64,000 nt of DNA from Halorussus amylolyticus (GTDB lineage Archaea > Halobacteriota > Halobacteria > Halobacteriales > Haladaptataceae). Both the position numbers and the translations under genes were made by a program. The notes beneath the pieces are model-generated. The model was not told the DNA's origin, searched no databases, and saw only the letters and a program-made list of their open reading frames with translations. Shown here in pieces: positions 1-8,844 of this stretch. The stretch lies in the NCBI RefSeq assembly GCF_004143485.2, contig NZ_ML974137.1, forward strand, positions 18,045 to 82,044, written 5' to 3'. How positions within the stretch are numbered: the first letter of the stretch is position 1; every line of letters starts with the position of its first letter.

Positions 1-104
1 GCGGGGCGGGCCCCCCCCCTTGTCGTGTTCTGCCGCCGGGGGGGTCGCGGGGGGGGGGGGGGGCCCCCCCGGGGGGCGGGCCCCCCCCCGCCACTGATTC
101 GACA
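1..104. other. extreme G/C homopolymer stretch at window edge
   Basis: Alternating runs of G and C, including about 15 consecutive G near 49-63 and C runs of 7-10, with almost no A or T. Nothing else in the 64 kb looks like this. It resembles a contig end or consensus error more than biology. No gene can be supported here. Confidence 0.7.
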
Positions 105-230
105 GTGCTGGCTGACTCGCCAGCTATCTGCTCGCAACCGCGAGAGGACAATATTCGTCCTCCGCGGTCACGCTCGGGCCGTCGGAGCGTGACCGCGCGA
201 AACGTCCGAGGAAAGTTGGTCCCGGATTCG

Positions 231-240
231 TATATAAATT
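231..240 (+). promoter_or_regulatory. TATA box of the flavin monooxygenase gene
   Basis: The stretch tatataaatt stands out from GC-rich surroundings and fits the haloarchaeal TATA consensus. Transcription should begin about 25 bp downstream, inside the hairpin at 243-284, giving a leader of about 75 nt before the start codon at 338. Confidence 0.55.
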
Positions 241-242
241 CT

Positions 243-284
243 CGGGACGACCTCGGACGGCGTCCGCCGTCCGAGGTCGTCCCG
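243..284. repeat. perfect 20+2+20 palindrome in the 5' leader
   Basis: Arm cgggacgacctcggacggcg, a two-base loop (tc), then its exact reverse complement. It sits between the TATA box and the start codon of the monooxygenase, overlapping the expected transcription start, so it could act as an operator or a leader hairpin. The arms do not match any other palindrome in the window. Confidence 0.85.
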
Positions 285-337
285 GGTTCTCGCCGCTATC
301 CCCCGTCTTTTGGCCGCAGACTTCCACCTCCAAAACG

Positions 338-1699
338 ATGACCGGAGAGCGGATGCACCTGAATCTGTTTACGATGAACGCTGTCGAGCACGTCACGACC
401 GGCGACTGGCAGACGCCGGGCGACCAGTCCCACCGCTACACCGACATGGAGTACTGGCTCGACGTGGCCCGGACCGCCGAGCGCGGCGGCTTCGACGCGG
501 TGTTCTTTGCGGACGTGCGCGGCGTCTACGACGTGTACGGCGGGAGTCGTGAGACCGCCATCGAGAAGGCGGTCCAGACGCCCGCGAACGACCCGCAGGC
601 ACTCGTCCCCGCGATGGCCGCCGTCACCGACCACCTCGGATTCGCGGTCACGCGCTCGACCACCTACGTCCACCCCTACCAGCTCGCGCGCGAACTCTCG
701 ACGCTCGACCACATCACCGACGGCCGCGTGGCGTTCAACATAGTCACCTCCTACCTCGAAAGCGCGGCCCGGAACCTCGGCCTCGACGAGCGCATGGACC
801 ACGACGAGCGTTACGACCGCGCCGACGAATTCATGGACGTGTCGTATCGGCTCTGGGAGGAGAGTTGGGACGGCGACTCCGTGATTCGCGACAAAGAACG
901 CGGCGTCTACACCGACCCCGAGAAGGTCCGGGGCGTCGATTTCGAGGGCGAATATTTCACGGTGCCCGACCCCCACAGTTGCGAGCCGTCACCGCAGCGA
1001 ACGCCGGTGCTGTATCAGGCGGGGTCGTCGGACCGCGGCCGAGATTTTGCGGCCGACAACGCCGAAGCGGTGTTCGTGAGCCAGCCGACCGAGGAGGGCG
1101 TCCGGAGCTACGTCGAGGACCTGCGCGAGCGCGCCGCCTCGAAAGGCAGAGACCCCGACGACCTCAAATTCTTCCCCGGCGTGGTCCCCATCGTGGGCGA
1201 GACCGAGGAAATCGCTCAGCAGAAGTACGAGACCTACGCTGAGAACGTCGATTACGAGGCGACGCTGGCACTACTTGCCGGTTTCACTGACATCGACTTC
1301 TCCGAACTCGACCCCGACCAAAAGGTCGAACACATCGAGACCGAGGCGATTCAGGGCGTCATCAACGCCTTCACCAAGAACGACCCCGACCGCGACTGGA
1401 CCGTGGGCGAGGTCGCGGAGTTCGCGGGCTTGGGGTCCACGTCGCCAATCGTGGTCGGCGACCCCGAGCAGGTCGCCGACGAACTCCAGTACTGGTTCGA
1501 GGACGTGGGCGTAGACGGCTTCAACGTCAAGGAGGCGGTCCGGCCCGGCACCCTCCGGGACTTCGTGGACATGGTGGTGCCGGTCCTGCGCGAGCGCGGG
1601 CTTGTGCGCGAGGAGTACGAGGGTGAGACGTTGCGCGAGAATCTGTTCGAGGAGGAAGGACGGACGCGGCTTGCGGAGGACCACCCGGCGCGGCAGTGA
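338..1699 (+). CDS. LLM-class flavin-dependent monooxygenase (NtaA/SnaA/DszA-type)
   Basis: A 453-aa protein of the luciferase-like monooxygenase fold, nitrilotriacetate/DszA branch, which uses FMNH2 supplied by a separate reductase to oxygenate small organic substrates. Seen here: the N-terminal strand MHLNLFTMN, the barrel segment GFDAVFFAD near residues 51-59, and the family signature NIVTSYLESAARN around 134-146. The length matches the family. ATG at 338 is used; a second ATG at 353 is possible. It is a single gene with its own TATA box and long hairpin leader. The substrate cannot be inferred, because no reductase or desulfurization genes adjoin it. Confidence 0.88.
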   Translation: MTGERMHLNLFTMNAVEHVTTGDWQTPGDQSHRYTDMEYWLDVARTAERGGFDAVFFADVRGVYDVYGGSRETAIEKAVQTPANDPQALVPAMAAVTDHLGFAVTRSTTYVHPYQLARELSTLDHITDGRVAFNIVTSYLESAARNLGLDERMDHDERYDRADEFMDVSYRLWEESWDGDSVIRDKERGVYTDPEKVRGVDFEGEYFTVPDPHSCEPSPQRTPVLYQAGSSDRGRDFAADNAEAVFVSQPTEEGVRSYVEDLRERAASKGRDPDDLKFFPGVVPIVGETEEIAQQKYETYAENVDYEATLALLAGFTDIDFSELDPDQKVEHIETEAIQGVINAFTKNDPDRDWTVGEVAEFAGLGSTSPIVVGDPEQVADELQYWFEDVGVDGFNVKEAVRPGTLRDFVDMVVPVLRERGLVREEYEGETLRENLFEEEGRTRLAEDHPARQ

Positions 1700-1886
1700 A
1701 ATTGGGGGAGTAACCGTCTGCGGTGCGGGTCATAGGCACCGTGTTGCTCGCAGTTCGGTGCTGTTTGGCGGTCGCCGTATTGATGCGGTTTGTTCGAACT
1801 CTCACCGCAAGCCCGCCTGAATATCTGCTTTCACAGCCTGTTCAGATACAGGGGAGCGCCCCATTCGCCCAAATCCGGGCGGGACT

Positions 1887-1987
1887 GAAAGGGGCCGCAG
1901 TCTCGGCGAAGACGGACGACGTAAGCACCGCAGGACGGAGTCCGAGGAGCGCAGCGAGTCCATCGAGCCGAGACGGCGGGGGCTTTC
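1887..1987 (-). repeat. GAAAG-CCCCC element, copy D (divergent interior)
   Basis: Shares the conserved ends of the dispersed element: gggactgaaaggggccgc on the left and ggcgggggctttcgaa on the right. The interior is unrelated in sequence to copies A-C but still folds, with gtctcggc pairing to gccgagac. It lies between the convergent 3' ends of the monooxygenase and YccF genes, and this otherwise gene-free 350-bp stretch holds nothing else I can identify. Confidence 0.6.
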
Positions 1988-2051
1988 GAACTGGTCTCGC
2001 TGACAGTTCCGGCAGTTGCGCTCTCATCCGGAACTCCCGGTTTTCACCCCT

Positions 2052-2438
2052 TCAGTACCGATACAACGACACCACGAACGGAAGCTGATTGTACATCCAG
2101 ATGGCGAGAGGCAGACCCACCACGGTCAGCGAAATCGCGTACGCGATTCCCGTCCAGACGCCGCTGGCCCACCACCCGACGAGGACGAAATAAATGCCTC
2201 TGACGACCAGACTCGGCTGGTCGTGCCTTCCGGACTCGGTGACGAGCGTCCCGGTTCGGTTCTTCAGACTCAGCACCTTCGGCACCGCGTTTATCATTTT
2301 GATACCGACCGGCAGGCCGATGATGGTGACGTTGAGGAACCACGCGACCGAGAGCCAGATTCCCGTGGCCCACCACCCGACGACGAGGAACCAGAGGGCA
2401 CGAACCGCGAGCGAGTGCTGTCCGTTTGGGTTCGACAT
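2052..2438 (-). CDS. YccF domain (DUF307) inner-membrane protein
   Basis: A 128-aa membrane protein made of two copies of the YccF motif: each has a hydrophobic helix around VGWWA(T/S)G followed by (T/I)(I/V)(I/V)GLP. YccF proteins are small multi-pass membrane proteins of unknown biochemical role, found across bacteria and haloarchaea. The ATG at 2438 (MSNPNGQHS) is chosen because the 21 residues upstream in frame are basic and unlike the family. It is convergent with the monooxygenase gene, with repeat copy D between them, and divergent from surE. Confidence 0.85.
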   Translation of the reverse strand: MSNPNGQHSLAVRALWFLVVGWWATGIWLSVAWFLNVTIIGLPVGIKMINAVPKVLSLKNRTGTLVTESGRHDQPSLVVRGIYFVLVGWWASGVWTGIAYAISLTVVGLPLAIWMYNQLPFVVSLYRY

Positions 2439-2551
2439 TGGACGTGAGGGTTCGCGCTTCGAGGAATAAGCTTTCCGGGAGCGAATCGGTTCGTCTCGCA
2501 TTCGACCCGTTGCGGTAGTGTTTTTGTTCGGCCACCCACAGTTGAGGCCAC

Positions 2552-3325
2552 ATGACCGACTCGCTCGAAATCCTGCTCACCAACGACGACGGGATAGACA
2601 GTCCCGGCATCCGGGCGCTCTACGACGAACTCGCGACGGTCGGCAACGTCACGACCGTCGCGCCCGCCGACGACCAGAGCGCGGTCGGTCGGGCGATGTC
2701 CTACGAGGTCGAGGTCGAGGACCACGAACTCGGCCACGCGGTCCACGGCACGCCCTCCGACTGCATCGTGGCCGGACTCGCCGAAATCGGGCCGTACCCC
2801 GACGTGGTCGTGTCGGGGTGCAACGAGGGCGCGAATCTGGGCGCGCACATCCTCGGCCGGTCGGGCACTGTGAGCGCCGCTGTCGAGGCCGCGTTCTTCG
2901 GCGTTCCGGCCATCGCGGCGTCGCTCCACATCCCCCAAGACGAGTGGCCGCGCGAGACGACAGTCGAGGAGTACGCCGAAGTCGCCGAGTCGGTCCGGTA
3001 TCTGGTCGAGCAGGCTCCCGACGCGGGCGTGTTCGAACACGCCGAGTACCTCAACGTCAACGCGCCGCTCCCCGAGGACGGCCGCGCGCCGATGGAAGTC
3101 ACTCGACCGTCGCACGTCTACGACATGGAGGCCACGCGTGACGACGACGGCGTGGTCTCGCTCCACGACAACACGTGGACCCAGATGGAGTCCGACGCCC
3201 TGCCCGACCCCGAGGGGACCGACCGACGCGCGGTGTACGAGGGGAGAATCAGCGTCTCGCCGCTGACCGCGCCCCACACTACCGAGCATCACGACGCGCT
3301 CGACGACCTCGCCGAGCGGTACTGA
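2552..3325 (+). CDS. surE: 5'/3'-nucleotidase SurE
   Basis: A 257-aa SurE-family metal-dependent phosphatase that dephosphorylates nucleoside monophosphates, linked to survival and stress in bacteria and widespread in archaea. The N-terminal LLTNDDGIDSPG gives the metal-binding Asp12-Asp13 pair. Ser43 in the DDQSAVGRAMS loop and Asn91 in SGCNEGANLG are the other expected metal/active-site residues. Length is typical. It begins about 30 bp after a modest A/T stretch and is transcribed alone. Confidence 0.95.
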   Translation: MTDSLEILLTNDDGIDSPGIRALYDELATVGNVTTVAPADDQSAVGRAMSYEVEVEDHELGHAVHGTPSDCIVAGLAEIGPYPDVVVSGCNEGANLGAHILGRSGTVSAAVEAAFFGVPAIAASLHIPQDEWPRETTVEEYAEVAESVRYLVEQAPDAGVFEHAEYLNVNAPLPEDGRAPMEVTRPSHVYDMEATRDDDGVVSLHDNTWTQMESDALPDPEGTDRRAVYEGRISVSPLTAPHTTEHHDALDDLAERY

Positions 3326-3447
3326 CGCGCCGAAACGGTCAGTCAGGAATGCGTCGCGAGTCGATTTTCGAGACCGTCGCTCTCGGGTGAGTTTTCGAAA
3401 AATTCCGCAGTAGTAGTGCTGTCGTCGTGAGACGACTGCTCGTTAAC

Positions 3448-3642
3448 TTAGACGCGCTCGACGTTGGTCGCGCGCGGGCCCTTGGGGGCCTGTTCGATGT
3501 CGAATTCGATTTCCGTTCCCTCTTCGAGGTCGGGGCCGCCAACGTCCTCCATGTGGAAGAATACGTCGTCGTCCGCGTCGTCCGTCGAGATGAAACCGTA
3601 GCCGCCAGTGTCGTTGAAGAAATCAACGTTGCCTTTCGCCAT
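3448..3642 (-). CDS. cspA: cold-shock domain protein
   Basis: A 64-aa single cold-shock domain (OB fold) that binds single-stranded RNA/DNA. It has the RNP-1-like segment GYGFISTDD and RNP-2-like VFFHMEDV, with the classic opening MAKGNVDFFND. It is strongly acidic, as expected for a haloarchaeal Csp. Monocistronic, with its 3' end facing surE. Confidence 0.96.
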   Translation of the reverse strand: MAKGNVDFFNDTGGYGFISTDDADDDVFFHMEDVGGPDLEEGTEIEFDIEQAPKGPRATNVERV

Positions 3643-3728
3643 TACGATTCAACGTAGTCACCCTCGACGCATAACGCTTCCGAGGGTCGCGGTATCACGG
3701 TGCCCGCGTCGGCGTGCCACGCCGACGC

Positions 3729-4799
3729 TCACCTCGACTGACCGCGCTCGGGCGCGACGACTTCGACTGACGAGAACTCGAACCGAGCGCCGCCCGCCTC
3801 GCTCTCGGTCACGGTGCAGTCCCAGTCGTAGGTCTCGGCGAGTCGCGCGACGAACGTGAGTCCGAGTCCGATGCCGCCCGCGTCGGTGGTGTACCCCGCG
3901 TCGAACACGGTCTCGCGCGCTTCGACCGGGATTCCGGAGCCGTCGTCCTCGACGTAGAATCCGGTTGGACCCCCCGAGTCGTCGAGGTCGCCGACGCGAA
4001 TCGTGACTTCGGGGTCGCCGTGTTCCACTGAGTTTTTGAACAGATTTTCGAGCAGGTGGCGGAGGTGGACCGGGTCGGCCCGAATCACTCGGTCGGTCTC
4101 GATGTCGAGGGTCGCGGTCTCCAGTTTCAAATCCGCCCACGCTTCGGTCGCCACTTCGCGGAGCGCGACCGACTCCCACTCGACCTGCGCCTCGGACTTG
4201 CGCGCCGTGACGAGCAGAATCTCTATCATCTCCTCGATTCGGTCGAGAGCGCCCTCGACTTCGTCGGCCGCGGTTTCGTCGCCGTCGGCCGCCGATTGGA
4301 GGTAGATTTGGGCGATGCTCAACGGATTTCGAAGCTCGTGGGCGAGCATGCTCGCGAAGCTTTCGAGGCGTTCGTTCTGCTCGGCCAACTGTCGCTCGTG
4401 TCGCTCGGCCTCGTAGGCCCGCGTCATGGCGCGCGCTTCGTTCACGCCGATTCCGAGACCGCCCGCGGCACCGAGCGCGGAGCCGAACGACGCGGTCCAC
4501 GACAGTTGGTTCACCTCGACTCCGGGGTTGAGTACGAGCAGACCCACGACGCCGAGTAGCAGTCCGAGACCGCCGAAACACCACCGCGCGACCCGCGGGT
4601 ACGTCTCCGCGTCGAGGTCGGTTCCGGGGAGCCAGCGCCCGGTATAGAGTATCACGCCGCCGGGAACGGCGATGAGAACGAAATCTATCGCCGTCCCGCC
4701 GAGTATCTCGCCTGCCGCCACGTCGATTCCCGCTAACGCGACGGCGAGTGCGATGTAAGACCCTCCGAGGGCGGCGATGACGCGCGGCCAGCGAACCAT
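3729..4799 (-). CDS. membrane-bound sensor histidine kinase
   Basis: A 356-aa two-component kinase. The N-terminal ~120 residues form several membrane helices with no recognisable ligand domain, followed by a short coiled coil, an H-box (MLAHELRNPLS), an N-box (HLLENLFKNSVEHGD) and a G1 box (VEDDGSGIP). No response regulator adjoins it, so the partner is unknown. The ATG at 4799 is chosen over a TTG at 4826 because a TATA-like aattata lies about 27 bp upstream of it, which fits a leaderless transcript. Its upstream region ends in the palindrome at 4837-4878. Confidence 0.9.
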   Translation of the reverse strand: MVRWPRVIAALGGSYIALAVALAGIDVAAGEILGGTAIDFVLIAVPGGVILYTGRWLPGTDLDAETYPRVARWCFGGLGLLLGVVGLLVLNPGVEVNQLSWTASFGSALGAAGGLGIGVNEARAMTRAYEAERHERQLAEQNERLESFASMLAHELRNPLSIAQIYLQSAADGDETAADEVEGALDRIEEMIEILLVTARKSEAQVEWESVALREVATEAWADLKLETATLDIETDRVIRADPVHLRHLLENLFKNSVEHGDPEVTIRVGDLDDSGGPTGFYVEDDGSGIPVEARETVFDAGYTTDAGGIGLGLTFVARLAETYDWDCTVTESEAGGARFEFSSVEVVAPERGQSR

Positions 4800-4836
4800 T
4801 ACTCCACCTAGACCGTCGGGAGCCAATTATACGATT

Positions 4837-4878
4837 CGGATTCGGGGGCCGCTCGCACGCGAGCGGCCCCCGAATCCG
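4837..4878. repeat. perfect 20+2+20 palindrome between fumC end and kinase start
   Basis: Arm cggattcgggggccgctcgc, loop ac, then the exact reverse complement. Same geometry as the palindrome at 243-284 but a different sequence. Its place just after the fumC stop codon fits a terminator-like hairpin, although no U-run follows. Confidence 0.85.
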
Positions 4879-4927
4879 CCGACTCGACAGGATTCGGTTC
4901 GCGCGACTCGACGACCGTCGGGTCGCG

Positions 4928-6337
4928 CTACTCGTCGCGTCCGAGAATCCCGCGGTGAGTCATCGCCTCGGGGTCGATGATTTCGTCGGCTTCCTCCTCG
5001 CTGAGGTAGCCCTTCTCGACGACGACTTCGCGGACGGTCTTGCCCTCCGCGAGCGCGGCTTTCGCGGCCTTGCTCGCCTTGTCGTAGCCGATGTGGGGGT
5101 TGAGCGCGGTGGCGAGCGCCATGCTCTGTTCGACCTGCGCCTCGCAGTGCTCTTCGTTGGCCTCCAGTTTCCGGACGAACTTCTCGGCGAACACCTCCGC
5201 GGAGTTAGCGAGGAGTTCGGCCGATTCGAGGAAGTTGTGGGCCAACACGGGCTTGTAGAGGTTGAGGTCGATTTGGCCCTCGGCGGCACCGGCGCTCACG
5301 GCGGCGTCGTTGCCGACCACCTGTTTGTGGACCTGATTGACCGCTTCGGCCACCACGGGGTTGATTTTGCCGGGCATGATGGAGCTACCGGGCTGATTCT
5401 CGGGCTGTTCGAGTTCGCCGAGACCGTTCCGCGGGCCGGACGCCAGCAAGCGGAGGTCGTTCGCGATTTTGTTGAGCGACCCCGCGATGGTCCGGAGCGC
5501 GCCGTGGGCCTCGCTCATCGCGTCGTGGGCGGCCTGCGCTTCGAAGTGATTGTCGGCCTCGCGGAACGAGACGCCGGTCTCCTCGGAGATGTACTCGGCC
5601 GCTTTCTCGGGGAACTCGGAGTGGGTGTTCAGCCCCGTGCCGACCGCGGTACCGCCGAGCGCGAGTTCCGAGAGGTGGTCGCGGGCGTAGTCCACGCGGG
5701 CGAGACCCTTCTCGACCTGCGTGCGATAGCCGCCGAACTCCTGACCGAGTCGGACCGGCGTGGCGTCCTGGAGGTGGGTCCGGCCGGTCTTGACCACGCC
5801 GTCGAACTCCTCTTCTTTGGCTTCGAGCGCCTCTCGGAGCGTGTCGAGCGCGGGCAGGAGGTCCTTCTCGACGGCTTCGAGGCTCGCGACGTGCATCGCG
5901 GTCGGAATCACGTCGTTCGAGGACTGGCCGAAGTTGACGTGGTCGTTGGGGTGAATCTCGCGCGTGCCGAGGTCGCCGCCGTAGATTTCTGTCGCGCGGT
6001 TGGCGATGACCTCGTTGGCGTTCATGTTCGAGGACGTGCCCGACCCGGTCTGGAACACGTCCACCGGGAACTGGTCGTCGTGGTCGCCCGCGATGACCTC
6101 GTCGGCGGCCGCCACGATGGCGTCGGCCTTGTCGTCGGGGACGAGTCCGAGGTCGCGGTTAGCCTGCGCGGCGGCCTTCTTGACCACGCCGAGCGCGCGG
6201 ACGAACCGGCGGCCGAACGTGATTCCCGAGATGGGGAAGTTTTCGAGCGCGCGCTGGGTCTGTGCGCCCCAGTAAGCGTCCGCGGGTACTCGCATCTCGC
6301 CGAGGCTGTCCTCCTCGATTCGGTAGTCGTCGCTCAT
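4928..6337 (-). CDS. fumC: class II fumarate hydratase
   Basis: A 469-aa fumarase of the fumarase/aspartase superfamily, catalysing reversible hydration of fumarate to L-malate in the TCA cycle. It carries the superfamily signature GSSIMPGKINPV about two-thirds along, the N-terminal GEMRVPADAYWGAQTQRA, and the GSGTSSNMNANEV segment. Start at 6337 (MSDDYRIEED) is preferred; the in-frame extension to 6376 adds an atypical 13 residues. It is transcribed alone, divergent from the ABC importer operon. Confidence 0.97.
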   Translation of the reverse strand: MSDDYRIEEDSLGEMRVPADAYWGAQTQRALENFPISGITFGRRFVRALGVVKKAAAQANRDLGLVPDDKADAIVAAADEVIAGDHDDQFPVDVFQTGSGTSSNMNANEVIANRATEIYGGDLGTREIHPNDHVNFGQSSNDVIPTAMHVASLEAVEKDLLPALDTLREALEAKEEEFDGVVKTGRTHLQDATPVRLGQEFGGYRTQVEKGLARVDYARDHLSELALGGTAVGTGLNTHSEFPEKAAEYISEETGVSFREADNHFEAQAAHDAMSEAHGALRTIAGSLNKIANDLRLLASGPRNGLGELEQPENQPGSSIMPGKINPVVAEAVNQVHKQVVGNDAAVSAGAAEGQIDLNLYKPVLAHNFLESAELLANSAEVFAEKFVRKLEANEEHCEAQVEQSMALATALNPHIGYDKASKAAKAALAEGKTVREVVVEKGYLSEEEADEIIDPEAMTHRGILGRDE

Positions 6338-6458
6338 ATCCGAGGGGTCTGCGGCCACGGATAAAATCATTCTCACTCGGGCGCGCGCGTCGGCCCCGAT
6401 TTTATCCTAGAAAAACATTAAGTACCGCGTCGTTGGGTGTACGGTGGGGGAAATACAA

Positions 6459-7745
6459 ATGGTGTTTGGGGAAACATCGGGCGGCATCGACAGACGAACG
6501 TATCTCAAACTCGCGGCGCTCCTGGGTGGCGCAGGCTCGGTCACGAACGCCGCCGCGCAGGACGGTCAGGAGTGGTCCAACACGCTGGAGGTGATGCACG
6601 GGTGGACCGGCGGCGACGGCGCGGAGGCCATCGACGCGCTGGCCGAGGCGTTCGGGAGCGAGTATCCCGACATGGAGGCCAACTTCCGGCCCATCGGCGG
6701 GGCCGGAAACGTGAACTTGGACCAGGCGGTCGCACAGCGACTCAGGGCAGGCGAACCGCCGAGCGCGTTCGCCGGGTGGCCGGGCAACAATCTGGTGCAG
6801 TACGAGGGCGTCCTCGGCGACATCGAAGCCGACGTGTGGGACGAGGCGGGCCTGAAGGAGGCCCACACCGAGGAGGCCGTCGAGGCGTGTCGATTTCAGG
6901 ACGGCTTCTCGGCGGTGCCAATCGGGTCGCACCGCATGAACGACCTGTTCTACAACGTCGAGGTGGTCGAGCAGGCGGGCGTTGACCCCGAGGGTATCGA
7001 CAGTTTCGACGCGTGGGTCGAGGCGCTCGACGCGGTGGCGTCGGAGACCGACGCGGTGCCGTACGCGAATTCGCTGGAGCCGTGGGTCGTCCTCCAGTTC
7101 TGGGCCGTCATCATGCAGGGCACACAGGGCTACGACGCCTACATGAACTTCATTGAGGGCGAGGGCGACGAGGAGGCGGTGCGGGCGTCGTTCGAGAACG
7201 CTCAAACCGTCCTCTCGGAGTACCTGAACGAGGACGCCCCGGAGATAGACTTCACCGAGGCGAATCAGGCCATCATGGCGGGCGACGCCGCGTTCATCCA
7301 CCAGGGGAACTGGGTCGCGGGCGCGTACGTGAACGAGGGACTCGAATTCGGCACCGACTGGGGCCGCATCCAGTTCCCCGGCACCGAGAACATGTACGGG
7401 CTTCACATCGACTCGTTCATCTATCCGGGCGGCGACCTCGACAATCCGAGTCCCGAGGAGGCGAAGGCGTTCCTCCGGTTCGCCGGGTCCGAGACCGCCC
7501 ACGTCGCGTTCAATCAGTACAAGGGGTCGATTCCGACCCGGGAGGTGCCGACCGACGAGTTCAGTCCGTACCTGACCGAGACAATCGAGGACTTCGCGGC
7601 GGCCGAACAGCGGCCGCCGACGATTGCCCACGGTCTCGCGGTGACACAGGACGTGCAATCCGACCTCGAAGACGCGCTCTCGGACAACTTCCTCGACCCG
7701 TACAACGTGGACGCAGTCACGAGCCGATTCATGGAAATCGTGTAG
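6459..7745 (+). CDS. ABC transporter substrate-binding protein (sugar type)
   Basis: A periplasmic-type solute-binding protein of the family 1 (maltose/glycerol-3-phosphate) class, about 428 aa, and the first gene of a four-gene importer operon. A twin-arginine signal (IDRRTYLKLAALLGG) ends near an AAAQD cleavage region. No lipobox cysteine is present, unlike most haloarchaeal binding proteins. The mature part holds sugar-binding motifs such as FWAVIMQGTQGYDAY and FIHQGNWVAGAY. ATG at 6459 is preferred, with a purine-rich ggtggggg upstream; a GTG at 6444 is possible. The substrate is probably a carbohydrate or polyol. Confidence 0.88.
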   Translation: MVFGETSGGIDRRTYLKLAALLGGAGSVTNAAAQDGQEWSNTLEVMHGWTGGDGAEAIDALAEAFGSEYPDMEANFRPIGGAGNVNLDQAVAQRLRAGEPPSAFAGWPGNNLVQYEGVLGDIEADVWDEAGLKEAHTEEAVEACRFQDGFSAVPIGSHRMNDLFYNVEVVEQAGVDPEGIDSFDAWVEALDAVASETDAVPYANSLEPWVVLQFWAVIMQGTQGYDAYMNFIEGEGDEEAVRASFENAQTVLSEYLNEDAPEIDFTEANQAIMAGDAAFIHQGNWVAGAYVNEGLEFGTDWGRIQFPGTENMYGLHIDSFIYPGGDLDNPSPEEAKAFLRFAGSETAHVAFNQYKGSIPTREVPTDEFSPYLTETIEDFAAAEQRPPTIAHGLAVTQDVQSDLEDALSDNFLDPYNVDAVTSRFMEIV

Positions 7746-7760
7746 CACTCGCGAACAGGG

Positions 7761-8843
7761 ATGAGGGACGAACTACGCGCGGTCGTCGAGAGGTGGCGCG
7801 ACCGGGGGACCGAGACCGGCGGGGACGGCGCGGCCGACGGAGACGGCGCGACCAAGACCGACGGCGGTACCGAGACCGGCGGGGACACCGCGACCGACGG
7901 CGGTACCGAGACCGGCGGGGACACCGCCACCACCGGAGAGTTCCGGAGCGAGCGGTCGAGAATCCGCCGGATTCTCGACCGCGACATCGTCCAGTCCGCG
8001 CCGTTCTGGCTCCCGCCGTTCCTGTTGATGGGGTTTTTCGTCTACGCCGCCATCGGGTGGAACTTCGCCATCTCGCTCACCGACTACGCGGGGTTCGGGA
8101 GCATCGACTACTCCGAACTCGGCTTCGAGAACTACCGGGCGATGCTCAGCGACCCCGCGATGTGGGAGGCGACTCGAAACACCTTCGCGCTGTTGGTCGG
8201 ATTCACGCTGGTGTGTCTGGTGGTCGGTCTCGTCCTCGCCATCCTGCTCGACCGCGAGGTCCGGTTCGGCCGGACGTTCCGGACCATCTACCTCCTGCCG
8301 ATGAGCCTGTCGTTCATCGTGACCGCGCAGTTCTGGATGTGGATGTACAACTTCAACTTCGGCATCGTGAACCAGACGCTCGGCGCGTTCGGTCTCGGGC
8401 CGTACAGTTGGCTCGGGAATCCGCAGTTGGTGTTGGGGTCGGTGATTTTCGCGCTCGTCTGGCAGTTCAGCGGCTACACGATGGTGGTGTATCTCGCGGC
8501 GCTCCGCGCGATACCGAACGACCAGTACGAGGCCGCGAAGGTGGACGGCGCGAGCACGCTCCGGATGTACCGGCGGGTCATCGTACCCCAACTCAAGCCG
8601 GCGATGGTGAGCGCGTCGGTCGTCCTGGTGTTGTTCGCGCTCAAGGCGTTCGACTTCCTGTACGCCATCTGGGGGTATCGCCCGCGGCGGGGCGCGGACA
8701 TCCTCGCCACGAAGATGATTCGCGAGGCGTTCAACAAGCAGGAGTGGGCGTACGCGTCGTCCATCGCCATCCTGCTGTTCGCGCTCTCGCTCGCGGTCAT
8801 CGCGCCGTATCTCTACCAACAGCACAGGCAGGGGAATCTGTGA
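7761..8843 (+). CDS. ABC transporter permease (MalF/UgpA-like)
   Basis: A 360-aa inner-membrane permease of the MalFG family with six predicted helices and the cytoplasmic EAA loop (YEAAKVDGASTLRMYRRV). Before the first helix lies an unusual ~65-residue hydrophilic tail rich in Thr, Gly and Asp, built from a 36-bp tandem DNA repeat at 7860-7931. A 31-bp palindrome at 7952-7982 encodes SRIRRILDR next to it. The tail is not part of the family fold. It follows the binding protein by 15 bp and abuts the second permease. Confidence 0.9.
   Translation: MRDELRAVVERWRDRGTETGGDGAADGDGATKTDGGTETGGDTATDGGTETGGDTATTGEFRSERSRIRRILDRDIVQSAPFWLPPFLLMGFFVYAAIGWNFAISLTDYAGFGSIDYSELGFENYRAMLSDPAMWEATRNTFALLVGFTLVCLVVGLVLAILLDREVRFGRTFRTIYLLPMSLSFIVTAQFWMWMYNFNFGIVNQTLGAFGLGPYSWLGNPQLVLGSVIFALVWQFSGYTMVVYLAALRAIPNDQYEAAKVDGASTLRMYRRVIVPQLKPAMVSASVVLVLFALKAFDFLYAIWGYRPRRGADILATKMIREAFNKQEWAYASSIAILLFALSLAVIAPYLYQQHRQGNL
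7860..7931 (+). repeat. 36-bp tandem repeat inside the permease N-terminus
   Basis: Two near-identical 36-bp units (gacggcggtaccgagaccgg plus 16 more bases) encode a repeated DGGTETGGDTAT peptide. A third, degenerate copy of the core lies near 7803. The unit is a multiple of three, so copy-number changes would keep the frame. Confidence 0.85.
7952..7982. repeat. 15+1+15 palindrome inside permease CDS
   Basis: Arm gcggtcgagaatccg, single-base loop, exact reverse complement. It lies in the junction between the repetitive tail and the first membrane helix of the MalF-like permease and is read as SRIRRILDR. Confidence 0.85.
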
Positions 8844-8844
8844 C

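Noticed and set aside
4955-6364. 469-aa open frame antisense to fumarase
   Set aside because: Mirror of the fumC codon pattern; no start signal or recognisable domain.
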